Source: Mycobacterium sp. 1245111.1
Lineage (GTDB): Bacteria; Actinomycetota; Actinomycetes; Mycobacteriales; Mycobacteriaceae
DNA length: 64,000 nt
Assembly: GCF_001673405.1 (NCBI RefSeq)
Contig: NZ_LZLV01000122.1
Coordinates: forward strand, 1 to 64,000
Direction of reading: 5' to 3'
Shown: positions 32,226-41,022 of the stretch, in pieces
How positions within the stretch are numbered: the first letter of the stretch is position 1
How the letters are laid out: each line of letters begins with the position of its first letter
Position numbers and translations under genes: made by a program
Notes under the pieces: generated by a model
Databases searched by the model: none
What the model was told of the DNA's origin: nothing
The model's input: only the letters and a program-made list of their open reading frames with translations

Positions 32226-33545
32226 GTGACCGTTGAGTTGGCGCACCCGTCGACTGAGCCGCTTGGTTCGCGGTCGCCGATCGAACCGGCCCACCCCCGC
32301 TGGTGGTTCGTGGCGACCACGCCGGGCCGGATCCTGTCGATCGGTCTGGTGCTGGCCATCCTCGGCGGGCTCACCGCATTCGCCACCTCGACGACCATCA
32401 ACCAGCGCCAGCACGCGCTGACAACCGTGCTCAGCCACACCGAGCCGCTGGCGTTCGCGGCCGGGCGGCTCTACACCACGCTGTCGGTGGCCGACGCGGC
32501 CGCCGCAACCGCATTCATCGCCCAGGCCGAGCCGCGGACCGTCCGCCAGCGCTACGAGCAGGCGATCACCGATGCGGCGGTCGCAGTGACCAGGGCGTCG
32601 AGCGGTCTGACCGACGAGCCGCTGGTCCAGTTGCTCGGCCGGGTGAACGCCGAGTTGGCGGTCTACACCGGGTTGATCGAGATCGCGCGGACCAACAACC
32701 GTGCCGGCAACCCCGTCGGTTCGTCGTATCTGTCCGAGGCGTCCACGCTGATGCAGTCGACGATCCTGCCGGACGCGGCGCGGCTGTATAGCCAGACCTC
32801 CGAGCGGGTGGACACCGAGACCACCGCGTCGACTCAAGTCCCCGCGCCGGTGATCCTGGTCGTGCTCACCACCGCGATCTTCGGTGCGTTCTCGCATCGC
32901 TGGCTCGCGCGGCGCACCAAGCGGCGGATCAATCCCGGCCTGGTCGCCGGTGCGCTGGCAATTCTCGTTATGGTGGTGTGGGTGGGCACCGCGCTCGCGA
33001 TCTCCACCAGCGGCAGTCGCAGCGCCAAAAACACTGCGGCAGAGTCACTGAAGACGATCACCAATCTGTCCATCAGTGCACAGCAGGCACGTGCTGACGA
33101 GACCTTGTCCCTGATTCGGCGCGGGGACGAAGAGGTCCGTAAACAGTCCTTCTACGAACGCATCGATGCCATGCACAGACAACTCGACGAATACCTCAGC
33201 CGACGCGACGCCGTCGACAAGAACGATTTGCAGGGCGCCGACAAACTGCTGAATCAGTGGCGCCGGGCCGATGACCGGATCAACGCCTACATCTCGGTCG
33301 GTAATTACCGCGCCGCCACCCAGGTCGCACTGGGTAGCGGGGAGGACGACTCCACGCCCGCCTTCGACAAACTCGACCGCGCGTTGGTCAAGGCGATGGA
33401 GCAGAGCCGTCACGAGTTGCGCGACGACGTGCTCAACGCGCGACAGGGTCTGGCCGGCGCGACGGTCGGTGGCATCGTGCTGAGCCTGGGCGCGGCCGTC
33501 GCGGTCGCTCTCGGCCTGTGGCCGCGATTGATGGAGTACCGATGA
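32226..33545 (+). CDS. Membrane protein, Rv0412c-like
   Basis: A 439-residue integral membrane protein with helices at about 35-57, 205-225, 240-262 and 405-432 and two large outer helical loops, the second rich in charged coiled-coil residues (about 275-400). No enzyme motif. The start is GTG 32226. Its stop overlaps the glnH start, and glnH overlaps pknG, forming the conserved Rv0412c-glnH-pknG operon. In M. tuberculosis and relatives this membrane protein (GlnX) is reported to work with GlnH upstream of PknG in amino-acid sensing. Confidence 0.9.
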   Translation: MTVELAHPSTEPLGSRSPIEPAHPRWWFVATTPGRILSIGLVLAILGGLTAFATSTTINQRQHALTTVLSHTEPLAFAAGRLYTTLSVADAAAATAFIAQAEPRTVRQRYEQAITDAAVAVTRASSGLTDEPLVQLLGRVNAELAVYTGLIEIARTNNRAGNPVGSSYLSEASTLMQSTILPDAARLYSQTSERVDTETTASTQVPAPVILVVLTTAIFGAFSHRWLARRTKRRINPGLVAGALAILVMVVWVGTALAISTSGSRSAKNTAAESLKTITNLSISAQQARADETLSLIRRGDEEVRKQSFYERIDAMHRQLDEYLSRRDAVDKNDLQGADKLLNQWRRADDRINAYISVGNYRAATQVALGSGEDDSTPAFDKLDRALVKAMEQSRHELRDDVLNARQGLAGATVGGIVLSLGAAVAVALGLWPRLMEYR

Positions 33546-34516
33546 TGTGGCGGCCGATCAGGATGCTGTGCGTCGCCGTGACGGCGGCGACGGTGCTGGC
33601 CGGCTGCACCGAGTCGGGTTCGATGGTGGTCGCGCCGGCGCCGACGTTGCCGCCGCCCACTCCGGCCGGCATGCAGGAGATGCCGCCAGAGCCGCCGCTG
33701 CCCGCGGACAAGACCGCCGACGACTGCAATCCGACGGCTAGCCTGCGCCCGTTCGACAACCCGGCCGACGCCGACGCCGCGGTGGCCAATATCCGCGCGC
33801 GCGGCCGCCTGATCGTGGGCCTGGACATCGGCAGCAACCTGTTCAGCTTTCGCGACCCGATCACCGGCGAGATCGTCGGCTTCGACGTCGACATCGCCGG
33901 CGAGGTGGCCCGCGACATTTTCGGCAACCCGTCGCAAGTGGAGTACCGGATTCTCTCGTCGGCCGAGCGGATCACCGCCCTGCAGAAGGGCGAGGTCGAC
34001 GCCGTCGTCAAGACGATGACGATCACCTGCGACCGGCGCAAGCTGGTCAACTTCTCCACGGTGTATCTCGATGCCGCGCAACGCATTCTGGCCCCCCGCG
34101 ACTCCCCGATCGCCAAGCCGGCGGATCTCTCCGGTAAGCGGGTGTGCGTGGCCAAGGGCACCACGTCGCTGCAGCGGATCCGCGAGATCACGCCGCCGCC
34201 CATCGTGGTCGAGGTGGTGAACTGGGCCGACTGCCTGGTTACCTTGCAGCAGCGACAGGTCGACGCGGTCAGCACCGACGACTCGATTCTGGCCGGCCTG
34301 GTTTCGCAGGATCCCTATCTGCATATCGTCGGGCCCAACATGGACACACAGCCCTACGGCATCGGGGTCCAGTTGGGCAACACCGGGCTGGTGCGGTTCG
34401 TCAACGGCACCCTGGAGCGACTTCGTCGCGACGGCACGTGGAATACGTTGTACCGCAAGTGGTTGACCGTGCTCGGCCCCGCGCCGGCGCCACCCAGTCC
34501 GAGGTACGTGGACTGA
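33542..34516 (+). CDS. glnH: Glutamate/aspartate-binding lipoprotein GlnH
   Basis: A 324-residue periplasmic-type solute-binding lipoprotein: signal peptide with lipobox VLAGC (Cys22), Pro-rich spacer, then a type-II binding fold from about 75 with VGLDIGSN, GFDVDIA, and VKTMTITCDRRKLVNFS, the usual amino-acid-binding signatures. ATG 33542 overlaps the TGA of the upstream membrane-protein gene. No transporter permease or ATPase is adjacent, which fits a sensor rather than uptake role. Confidence 0.93.
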   Translation: MMWRPIRMLCVAVTAATVLAGCTESGSMVVAPAPTLPPPTPAGMQEMPPEPPLPADKTADDCNPTASLRPFDNPADADAAVANIRARGRLIVGLDIGSNLFSFRDPITGEIVGFDVDIAGEVARDIFGNPSQVEYRILSSAERITALQKGEVDAVVKTMTITCDRRKLVNFSTVYLDAAQRILAPRDSPIAKPADLSGKRVCVAKGTTSLQRIREITPPPIVVEVVNWADCLVTLQQRQVDAVSTDDSILAGLVSQDPYLHIVGPNMDTQPYGIGVQLGNTGLVRFVNGTLERLRRDGTWNTLYRKWLTVLGPAPAPPSPRYVD

Positions 34517-36777
34517 TGGCCGATCCGGATATTCAGGACCCGGACGACCTCGGTCCGGGTACCCAGCCCGCCGACTCGATGGTGGACTCGTCGTCGCAGA
34601 GCCGTCCGATCGCCACCCAGGCGATCTTCCGGCCCGACTTCGACGACGATGACGACGACTTCCTGATCCATATCGGCGACACCACGCCAACGGATCGGTC
34701 GAAACCGGCGACGCGGGCCCCGGTTCGTCGGCTGGGCGGCGGGCTGGTCGAGATTCCACGCGTGCCGGACATCGATCCTCTCGAAGCGTTGATGCCGAAT
34801 CCGGTGGTGCCGGAGTCGAAGCGGTTCTGCTGGAACTGTGGGCGGCCGGTAGGCCGATCCAGCAACAAAGATGCGAAGGCAGAAAAAGCACCGTCCGAGG
34901 GCGATTGCCCCTATTGCGGTAGTCCGTATTCGTTTCTGCCCCAGCTCAATCCGGGCGACGTGGTGGCCGGCCAGTACGAGATCAAGGGTTGCATCGCGCA
35001 CGGCGGGCTGGGCTGGGTGTACCTGGCCCTGGACCGAAACGTCAACGACCGCCCGGTGGTGCTCAAAGGTCTGGTCCATTCCGGTGACGCCGAAGCGCAG
35101 GCGATCGCCATGGCCGAGCGGCGATTCCTCGCCGAGGTGGTCCACCCCTCGATCGTGCAGATCTTCAACTTCGTCGAGCACACCGATCAGCACGGTGAGC
35201 CTGTCGGCTACATCGTCATGGAGTATGTCGGTGGGCAGTCGCTCAAGCGTCGCACGGGTGACAAGCTGCCCGTCGCCGAAGCGATCGCCTTTGTGCTGGA
35301 AATCCTTCCGGCGCTGAGCTATCTGCATTCGATCGGTCTGGTCTACAACGACCTCAAGCCGGAGAACATCATGCTCACCGAGGAGCAGTTGAAGCTGATC
35401 GACCTCGGGGCGGTGTCGCGGATCAACTCGTTCGGCTATCTGTACGGCACACCGGGCTACCAGGCACCGGAGATCGTGCGGACCGGCCCGACGGTGGCCA
35501 CCGACATCTACACGGTCGGGCGCACGTTGGCCGCCCTGACGCTGAAGCTGCGGGCCCGTGGCGGCCGTTACGTCGACGGGCTGCCCGAGGACGATCCGGT
35601 GCTCGCCAAGTACGACTCGTTCGGCCGATTGTTGCGCCGCGCAATCGATCCGGACCCGAGCCGACGGTTCGCCAGCGCCGAGGAGATGTCGGGACAGCTC
35701 TCCGGTGTGCTGCGAGAGGTGGTTGCGCGAGACACCGGTGTGCGGCGACCGGGCCTGTCCACCATCTTTTCGCGCAGTCGCGCGACCTTCGGCGAATCTC
35801 TGTTGGTCGCGCACACCGACGTCTATCTCGACGGCCATGTGCACTCGGAAAAGCTGACCGCCAAGGAGATCGTCACCGCGCTGCAGGTGCCGCTGGTGGA
35901 CCCGGCCGACGTGGCCGCGCCGCTGCTGCAGGCGACGGTGCTGTCGCAGCCGGTGCAGACGCTGGATTCGCTGCGGGCATTTCGCCACGGCGCGATGGAC
36001 ACCGACGAAATCGACCTATCCGACTCGGTCGAGCTGCCGTTGATGGAGGTGCGGGCCCTGCTCGACCTCGGCGACGTCGCCAAGGCCACCCGCAAACTCG
36101 ACGACCTGGCCGAGCGGGTCGGCTGGCGCTGGCGGCTGGTGTGGTATCGCGCCGTCTCCGAATTGCTCACCGGCGACTACGATTCCGCGAGCAAGCACTT
36201 CAGCGAGGTGCTGGACACCTTCCCCGGCGAGCTCGCGCCGAAGATGGCGCTGGCCGCGACGGCCGAATTGGCCGGCAGCGCAGACGAACACAAGTACTAC
36301 GAAGCGGTGTGGAAGACCGACGACGGGGTGATCTCAGCCGCCTTCGGGTTGGCCAGGGCCCAGTCGGTCGAAGGCGATCGCGGCGGGGCAGTACGCACGC
36401 TCGACGAAGTCCCGGCCACGTCAAGGTATTTCACCACCGCGCGGTTGACCAGTGCGGTGACGCTCCTGTCCGGGCGTTCGGCCACTGACATCACCGAGGA
36501 GCAGATCCGCGACGCGGCGCGACGAGTCGAGGCGCTGCCGCCGACCGAGCCGCGGGTGTTGCAGATCCGCGCGCTGGTGTTAGGCAGCGCGCTGGACTGG
36601 CTGGGCGATCACGAGGCCAGCACCAACCACATCCTCGGCTTTCCATTCACCGACCACGGTCTGCGGCTCGGTGTCGAGGCCTCGCTGCGTGGGCTGGCCC
36701 GCGCGGCGCCCACGCAGGCGCATCGCTACAAGCTCATCGACATGGCCAACCGCGTCCGGCCCACAAGCACGTTCTAA
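34516..36777 (+). CDS. pknG: Soluble Ser/Thr protein kinase PknG
   Basis: A 753-residue cytoplasmic kinase controlling glutamate and TCA-cycle flux through phosphorylation of GarA. Layout: disordered acidic N-terminus (1-75); rubredoxin-like metal site with Cys105, Cys108, Cys131 and Cys134; kinase domain about 150-410 with Lys184 and catalytic Asp279 in the PknG-specific YNDLKPEN; then a TPR domain to the end. The start overlaps the glnH stop by one base (TGATG). The gene ends with four bases overlapping the opposite PGRS gene. Confidence 0.97.
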   Translation: MADPDIQDPDDLGPGTQPADSMVDSSSQSRPIATQAIFRPDFDDDDDDFLIHIGDTTPTDRSKPATRAPVRRLGGGLVEIPRVPDIDPLEALMPNPVVPESKRFCWNCGRPVGRSSNKDAKAEKAPSEGDCPYCGSPYSFLPQLNPGDVVAGQYEIKGCIAHGGLGWVYLALDRNVNDRPVVLKGLVHSGDAEAQAIAMAERRFLAEVVHPSIVQIFNFVEHTDQHGEPVGYIVMEYVGGQSLKRRTGDKLPVAEAIAFVLEILPALSYLHSIGLVYNDLKPENIMLTEEQLKLIDLGAVSRINSFGYLYGTPGYQAPEIVRTGPTVATDIYTVGRTLAALTLKLRARGGRYVDGLPEDDPVLAKYDSFGRLLRRAIDPDPSRRFASAEEMSGQLSGVLREVVARDTGVRRPGLSTIFSRSRATFGESLLVAHTDVYLDGHVHSEKLTAKEIVTALQVPLVDPADVAAPLLQATVLSQPVQTLDSLRAFRHGAMDTDEIDLSDSVELPLMEVRALLDLGDVAKATRKLDDLAERVGWRWRLVWYRAVSELLTGDYDSASKHFSEVLDTFPGELAPKMALAATAELAGSADEHKYYEAVWKTDDGVISAAFGLARAQSVEGDRGGAVRTLDEVPATSRYFTTARLTSAVTLLSGRSATDITEEQIRDAARRVEALPPTEPRVLQIRALVLGSALDWLGDHEASTNHILGFPFTDHGLRLGVEASLRGLARAAPTQAHRYKLIDMANRVRPTSTF

Positions 36778-38132
36778 CCGGAGGGGCCGGTCGGGCCGTT
36801 GGGGCCAGTCGGACCGGTTGGGCCGTTCAGCCCGGGCATCCCATTGTGGCCGAAAAGGCCCCCGAAGCCTGCCTGGCCGCCGTACCCGCCGTACCCGCCG
36901 GGGCCGCCGAACCCACCGGGGCCTAAGCCGGGGCCTCCGGCGCCGCCGGGACCGCCGGGACCGCCAGCACCGCCGTTGCCACCGCCGCCACCATCGCCGA
37001 ACAGTAATGCGCCGTTGCCGCCGGCACCGCCGTCGCCGCCCGTCCCGCCGCTGCCACCGGTGCCGCCCATCTCTCCCGGCAGGGTGCCGGGAGTTCCAGG
37101 CTCGCCGGGAGCGCCGATGCCGCCCTGGCCGCCATCGCCGCCGTTGCCGAACAACCAGCCGTCCGCGGTGCCACCGGCGCCGCCGTTGCCGCCGTCGGTG
37201 CCGAGCGTGACGCCATCGCCGCCCTGGCCGCCGTTGCCGGCTATGCCGTAGAAGCTGTCGCCACCGGCACCGCCGGCGCTTCCTTCGAAGCCGGCGCCGC
37301 CCTCGCCGCCGTTGCCGAGGTAGGCGATGCCGCCCGCACCGCCGGATTCACCGGCCACCGTGCTGGTCCAGCCGTCACCACCGTCGCCGAACCACAAACC
37401 GCCGGCGCCGCCGTTGGGGTCAGCCATGGTGCCGTCGACCCCGTTGCCGATCAGAATGCCCTGGCCACCGATGTCGTGCCAGAAGGTGTTGAGCGCGTTA
37501 TCCCACTGGACCGTGAGCTGGCCCAGGAAAGTCGTGCCGTGGATCCAGTCCTGATCAAACTGGTGACCTGGTTCGTACAACCATTGGTCCCAGAGCCCGG
37601 CAAGGGAGTTCGACGATGCCGGGTCGGCAGCGGGCAGAGCGGCCGGATCGACGGAGACCGCTGACAATCCCGGGTCGATTTCGGGTGTTGTGCCCAGCGC
37701 GCTCGACGGGTCGAAGACGCCCGACGGGTCCAACGCTCCGGACAAAGTGGACGGGTCGAAGATGCCCGACGGGTCGATGGCGCCGGCCACATTCGACGGG
37801 TCGAAGACGCCCGCCAAAGCCGACGGATCAAAGGCGTCGGCGAAACTCGACGGGTCGAAATTCGCCGCACCCTGCAATGCCGCATCGAGGCTGTCGAGCC
37901 AACTGCTCAGGTCCAAAGCCAGCGTCGGATCAATGGCGGAGAGGGAGTTGATGATCTGATCGATGATGATGTCTTCGCCGTCAGCCCTGGCCACCGGGGT
38001 GGCAGCCAGCGGCGACAGACTGAGGGTGAAGAACGTGCTGGCCGCACTGCTAAGGGTGATAAACCGAACGTTGCGGCGTGTGGCTTCGTTACGCGGCTGC
38101 TTGGCTCGCTTCTTGGAATGCCGACCTGCCAT
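36774..38132 (-). CDS. PGRS-type glycine-rich secreted protein lacking a PE domain
   Basis: 452 residues. The basic N-terminus (AGRHSKKRAKQPR) and a hydrophobic segment ending near ATPVARADG (about 24-51) look like a long signal peptide. Residues 90-160 are a DPS repeat region; 175-240 contain the TFLGQLTVQWDNALNTFWHD segment; 245-450 are PGRS repeats (GGxGG, GNGGxGG), ending with collagen-like GPT/GPN triplets. No PE domain is present. Related PGRS proteins without PE occur in mycobacteria; the function is unknown, probably cell surface. GGGGAAGG precedes the ATG. It marks the edge between the conserved pknG operon and the accessory region. Confidence 0.82.
   Translation of the reverse strand: MAGRHSKKRAKQPRNEATRRNVRFITLSSAASTFFTLSLSPLAATPVARADGEDIIIDQIINSLSAIDPTLALDLSSWLDSLDAALQGAANFDPSSFADAFDPSALAGVFDPSNVAGAIDPSGIFDPSTLSGALDPSGVFDPSSALGTTPEIDPGLSAVSVDPAALPAADPASSNSLAGLWDQWLYEPGHQFDQDWIHGTTFLGQLTVQWDNALNTFWHDIGGQGILIGNGVDGTMADPNGGAGGLWFGDGGDGWTSTVAGESGGAGGIAYLGNGGEGGAGFEGSAGGAGGDSFYGIAGNGGQGGDGVTLGTDGGNGGAGGTADGWLFGNGGDGGQGGIGAPGEPGTPGTLPGEMGGTGGSGGTGGDGGAGGNGALLFGDGGGGGNGGAGGPGGPGGAGGPGLGPGGFGGPGGYGGYGGQAGFGGLFGHNGMPGLNGPTGPTGPNGPTGPSG
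37705..37859 (-). repeat. In-gene DPS tandem repeat
   Basis: The 8-mer GACGG(G/A)TC recurs at 37705, 37723, 37750, 37768, 37795, 37822 and 37849 (spacing 18, 27, 18, 27, 27, 27). The first part has a 45-nt higher-order period (15 residues with two DPS units). Each copy encodes FDPS or DPSG in the PGRS protein. Confidence 0.75.
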
Positions 38133-38606
38133 CGGAGTTTGCCTTCCCCTGAAGTTCCTATGGGGTTCTTGTGCTTCCTTAAGCGCCGACTTAGATCTTC
38201 TAGCTATATTTCTGAGATCCTCTTAGGTGTCATTAAGGTAAACCTTCGATGCCCAACATGGAAGAGAAATCGGCCAGAAACCGGAATGATTTTCCGATAT
38301 TCCGGATTTACCGGAAGTTGTGCCAGGTCAGAGGGGTTCTAACCCAGGGACACATGTCAGGTAACTGCGGTGGGTTGACAACAACAGCGGGCAAGGGTGC
38401 GCCGGAGTTGGGCGATTCCCAACATTTCAAGGCTCGGACGCACGCGCAGAACGTGGCATCCCTGGTTCAGAAGACACTTAGCGAGATCCGCGTCACCAGA
38501 ATCTGAAGGCGACGGAGTTCGATCCCCACGCCGGCAGACGTGCGATGGGTTTCCGCCACGTTCCCGACAGTCGGGAACAACTCACTTCTTGCTGTACTCT
38601 GCACGC
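38133..38606. other. 474-bp intergenic region between the PGRS and glycosyltransferase genes
   Basis: No convincing gene. It is clearly AT-richer than its surroundings and must hold both divergent promoters. An inverted repeat CCGGAAT-N11-ATTCCGG lies at 38281-38305 with a further CCGGAA just beyond. The palindrome at 38560-38578 is listed separately. The 85-codon frame at 38249-38506 has no coding-like codon bias and was not called. Confidence 0.6.
38560..38578. promoter_or_regulatory. Perfect 19-bp palindromic operator before the glycosyltransferase gene
   Basis: GTTCCCGA and TCGGGAAC flank three bases. It lies about where the -35 box would be for the -10 hexamer TACTCT at 38595-38600. That promoter would start transcription at the ATG (38607), i.e. 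leaderless. This suggests a dedicated repressor or activator for the cluster's first gene. Confidence 0.55.
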
Positions 38607-40760
38607 ATGCAATTCGCCGTCGCGATTGCGTCGCCCCCGAATTTCCCGCACAGCAAGGCATTTCAGGAAGTTGCGGAGGCACTGCATCACGGCCTTCTTG
38701 CGCTTGGCCATGACTCGGTGCTGACCAACCGCCTCGACCTCGACGACCGCCGCACGATTGTCTTGGGCGGAAACGTCCTCGTCCGACACGGCTTGAAACC
38801 GCCGAAAAGCCCGATCTTCTACAACCTCGAGCAGTTGGGTGACGACCTGCCGTCGATGACGTTGCCGGCGTTCTCTGACCTTTTCCGGCGTTACCCGACA
38901 TGGGATTACAGCCAAGCCAACATCGAGTACCTCGCTGGTCTGGGACTGCCCCGGCCCGCCCACGTTCCGATTGCATACGTCCCCGAGTTGACCCGGATCG
39001 CCCCGGCCGCGGCCGAGGATATCGACGTACTTTTCTACGGCGCATCCTACGAGCGCCGCTACGCCGTTCTCAGGGACCTATGCGACCGAGGCCTTCGCGT
39101 CAAATGGTTATCGGGCGTCTACGGCGCGGCCCGCGATGCCTGGATCGCGCGCTCGAAAATCGTACTGAATCTGCACTACTGGGAAGCGAAAATCTTTGAG
39201 ATCGTGCGTGTTTCGTATCTGCTCGCCAACAAGCGCGCGGTGGTCTCCGAGCGCGGTGCCGATCCGACATTGGAGGGTGACCTGGCGTCGGGCATCGCGT
39301 TCGCGGACTACGACGAGCTGGTCGATCGCTGCGTGGAGCTCGTCGACGACGAGGGCGGGCGACGCGAACTCGCCGAGCGGGGCTATCAGGCCTTCGCCGC
39401 TCGCGACCAGTCCGCCATCCTCGACCGCGCGCTCGCAGACCTCAACGGCGCCACGCACGACACCGCTGCGCACGATGCCTCGGGCATCGAGGTGCACCTC
39501 GACAGCGCAGAACTTCTACTCCGCGAGCGCCAACTGTTCAGGCATAAGCTCGCGCCCGACCGCGATTCGTGGCTGGCCAACGTCGAGCGCGACCCCGATG
39601 ATGCACGATCGGTCTTCTTCCTGGCCGAAATCTGCTTCCAACTAGACGATTTCGTGAACGCGTGTCAGTGGTATGCGCGGCGAGCCGAGATGGGAGGCTG
39701 CGACGAGGAGGTCTACTGGGCGCTGTACCGGCTTGCGGCGTCGATGGCGGAACTCGGTGAACGCTGGCCGGATGTCCAGGCCGCCTACCTTAAGGCCTGG
39801 CAGTTTCGACCGACCCGCGCGGAGGCGTTGTACGCCATCGCCTTTCGGTATCGCGGTGAACAGCGCTACTGGCCCGGGTACGACTTTGCCCAGCGCGCCG
39901 CCGAGATCCCCTTTCCCGAGGAGGACCTCTTTGTCCTCGGATACTTCGCAGAGATCTATGCGTGGCGCGCGACCGATGAGCAGGCGACGTGCGCGTTCTG
40001 GATCGGTAAGCACGCCGAGGCGTTCACGCTGTGCCGGGGCCTGCTGGCCCGCTCCGACCTCCCCGAGCCTGATCGACAACGCATTGCCGTCAACCGGGAC
40101 TTCTCGGTGCCGGCCATGATCGAAGCGGCCGCACCCTATCCCGGAACCCTGGTGCAGTCCCTGACCACCAGTCTCGGCACGGCCGAAGTCACCGTCACCC
40201 TGGCCGCCGGACCGAACCGGCAGAGCACCGAAAACACCCTGAACTCGTTCCTGAACTGCTGCCTCGATGTGTCATGGGTCGGGCGCTTCCTGATTCTCGA
40301 CGCCGGCCTATCCGCGCCCGACCGCGAGCTCCTGCAACAGCGCTATGGGTTCCTCGAATTCGCCAATGCCGATCCCGGCGACAACCCCGCCGCCCAACTG
40401 GCAAAGCTCCATGTCCAGATCAACGGGCGCTTCTGGCTGCACCTCGGCGAAGGCTGGCGATTCTTCACCCCCGAGCGCTATATCACCCGCCTCACTGCGG
40501 TGCTCGATGCCGAACCCCAGGTGTTTCAGGTGGGCATCAACCTCGCCGATGCGGTCAAGCTCAGCGGCGCCAGCGCCGCCGAGGAGGAGGTGCGCCGGAC
40601 ACCCGACGCCGGCCGCTACCTGCTCACCGAAGCAATGACCGTCGGCCCAGCCATGTTCGACACCACACGCCTGGATCGGGCCCTCGGCGTGCAGGACAGC
40701 ACTGGACTGCGAACCGCCAGCCTCGACGAAGTGCTCTGCATCTCAAGTCAGCGCCAATAG
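38607..40760 (+). CDS. Multidomain glycosyltransferase (GT4-like / TPR / GT2-like)
   Basis: A 717-residue cytoplasmic protein. Residues 1-285 resemble CgeB/GT4-type glycosyltransferases (YLAGLGLPRPAHVPIAYVPE, then NLHYWEAKIFEIVRVSYLLA, the usual donor-binding C-terminal pattern). Residues 325-495 are TPR-like (ERDPDDARSVFFLAEICFQL, RRAEMGGCDEEVYWALYRLA), a spacer found in some glycosyltransferases. Residues 510-700 resemble a GT-A half (ENTLNSFLNCC, FLILDAGLS, GRFWLHLGEGW) without an obvious DxD, so possibly an inactive or acceptor-binding domain. The ATG at 38607 was chosen because the sequence before it does not look coding. First gene of the accessory cluster. Confidence 0.75.
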   Translation: MQFAVAIASPPNFPHSKAFQEVAEALHHGLLALGHDSVLTNRLDLDDRRTIVLGGNVLVRHGLKPPKSPIFYNLEQLGDDLPSMTLPAFSDLFRRYPTWDYSQANIEYLAGLGLPRPAHVPIAYVPELTRIAPAAAEDIDVLFYGASYERRYAVLRDLCDRGLRVKWLSGVYGAARDAWIARSKIVLNLHYWEAKIFEIVRVSYLLANKRAVVSERGADPTLEGDLASGIAFADYDELVDRCVELVDDEGGRRELAERGYQAFAARDQSAILDRALADLNGATHDTAAHDASGIEVHLDSAELLLRERQLFRHKLAPDRDSWLANVERDPDDARSVFFLAEICFQLDDFVNACQWYARRAEMGGCDEEVYWALYRLAASMAELGERWPDVQAAYLKAWQFRPTRAEALYAIAFRYRGEQRYWPGYDFAQRAAEIPFPEEDLFVLGYFAEIYAWRATDEQATCAFWIGKHAEAFTLCRGLLARSDLPEPDRQRIAVNRDFSVPAMIEAAAPYPGTLVQSLTTSLGTAEVTVTLAAGPNRQSTENTLNSFLNCCLDVSWVGRFLILDAGLSAPDRELLQQRYGFLEFANADPGDNPAAQLAKLHVQINGRFWLHLGEGWRFFTPERYITRLTAVLDAEPQVFQVGINLADAVKLSGASAAEEEVRRTPDAGRYLLTEAMTVGPAMFDTTRLDRALGVQDSTGLRTASLDEVLCISSQRQ

Positions 40761-40767
40761 TGAAGGC

Positions 40768-40926
40768 GTGCACGAGGATTCGCTGCGCGTAGCGCAGGCC
40801 GATCTGGACTCGATTCCACGCGAGTACGCCAAGGATGCGGATGTTGTGCGTTCCGAGGAGGTCCGAAACCGGGTACGCAAGTCCGGAAAGTCAGATATAA
40901 AGGAAATTGCTTTCCTGAATTCGTGA
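40768..40926 (+). CDS. Possible 52-residue protein between glycosyltransferase and polyketide synthase
   Basis: GTG 40768 to TGA 40926, starting seven bases after the glycosyltransferase stop. The product is highly charged (Asp/Glu/Arg/Lys) and helical-looking with no hydrophobic segment. The first two thirds have G/C-rich third positions, the last third does not. GAAGG lies almost on the GTG, so initiation would be weak or coupled. It could be a small protein or the remnant of a larger gene; no family recognised. Confidence 0.3.
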   Translation: MHEDSLRVAQADLDSIPREYAKDADVVRSEEVRNRVRKSGKSDIKEIAFLNS

Positions 40927-41022
40927 TTGGCGTGGTTTTCGGTTGGTAGGTCAAGGGTCGCTCAACGCGACGGCGTGGTGTCTTCTGCCCGGGCATCTCA
41001 GCGGAATGGCAGGTATCCGGCC

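Noticed and set aside
34354..35988. 544-codon minus-strand frame opposite glnH/pknG
   Set aside because: Antisense of pknG, whose motifs and synteny are unambiguous.
36799..37251. Plus-strand Pro-rich open frame opposite the PGRS gene
   Set aside because: It is the complement of Gly codons in the PGRS repeats; such poly-Pro shadows are always seen.
37690..37862. CRISPR-like spaced repeats
   Set aside because: The short GACGGGTC repeats keep the reading frame of the PGRS gene and have no unique spacers of constant length.
38249..38506. 85-codon frame in the PGRS-glycosyltransferase gap
   Set aside because: No codon bias, no ribosome binding site, and it spans AT-rich dyads that look regulatory.
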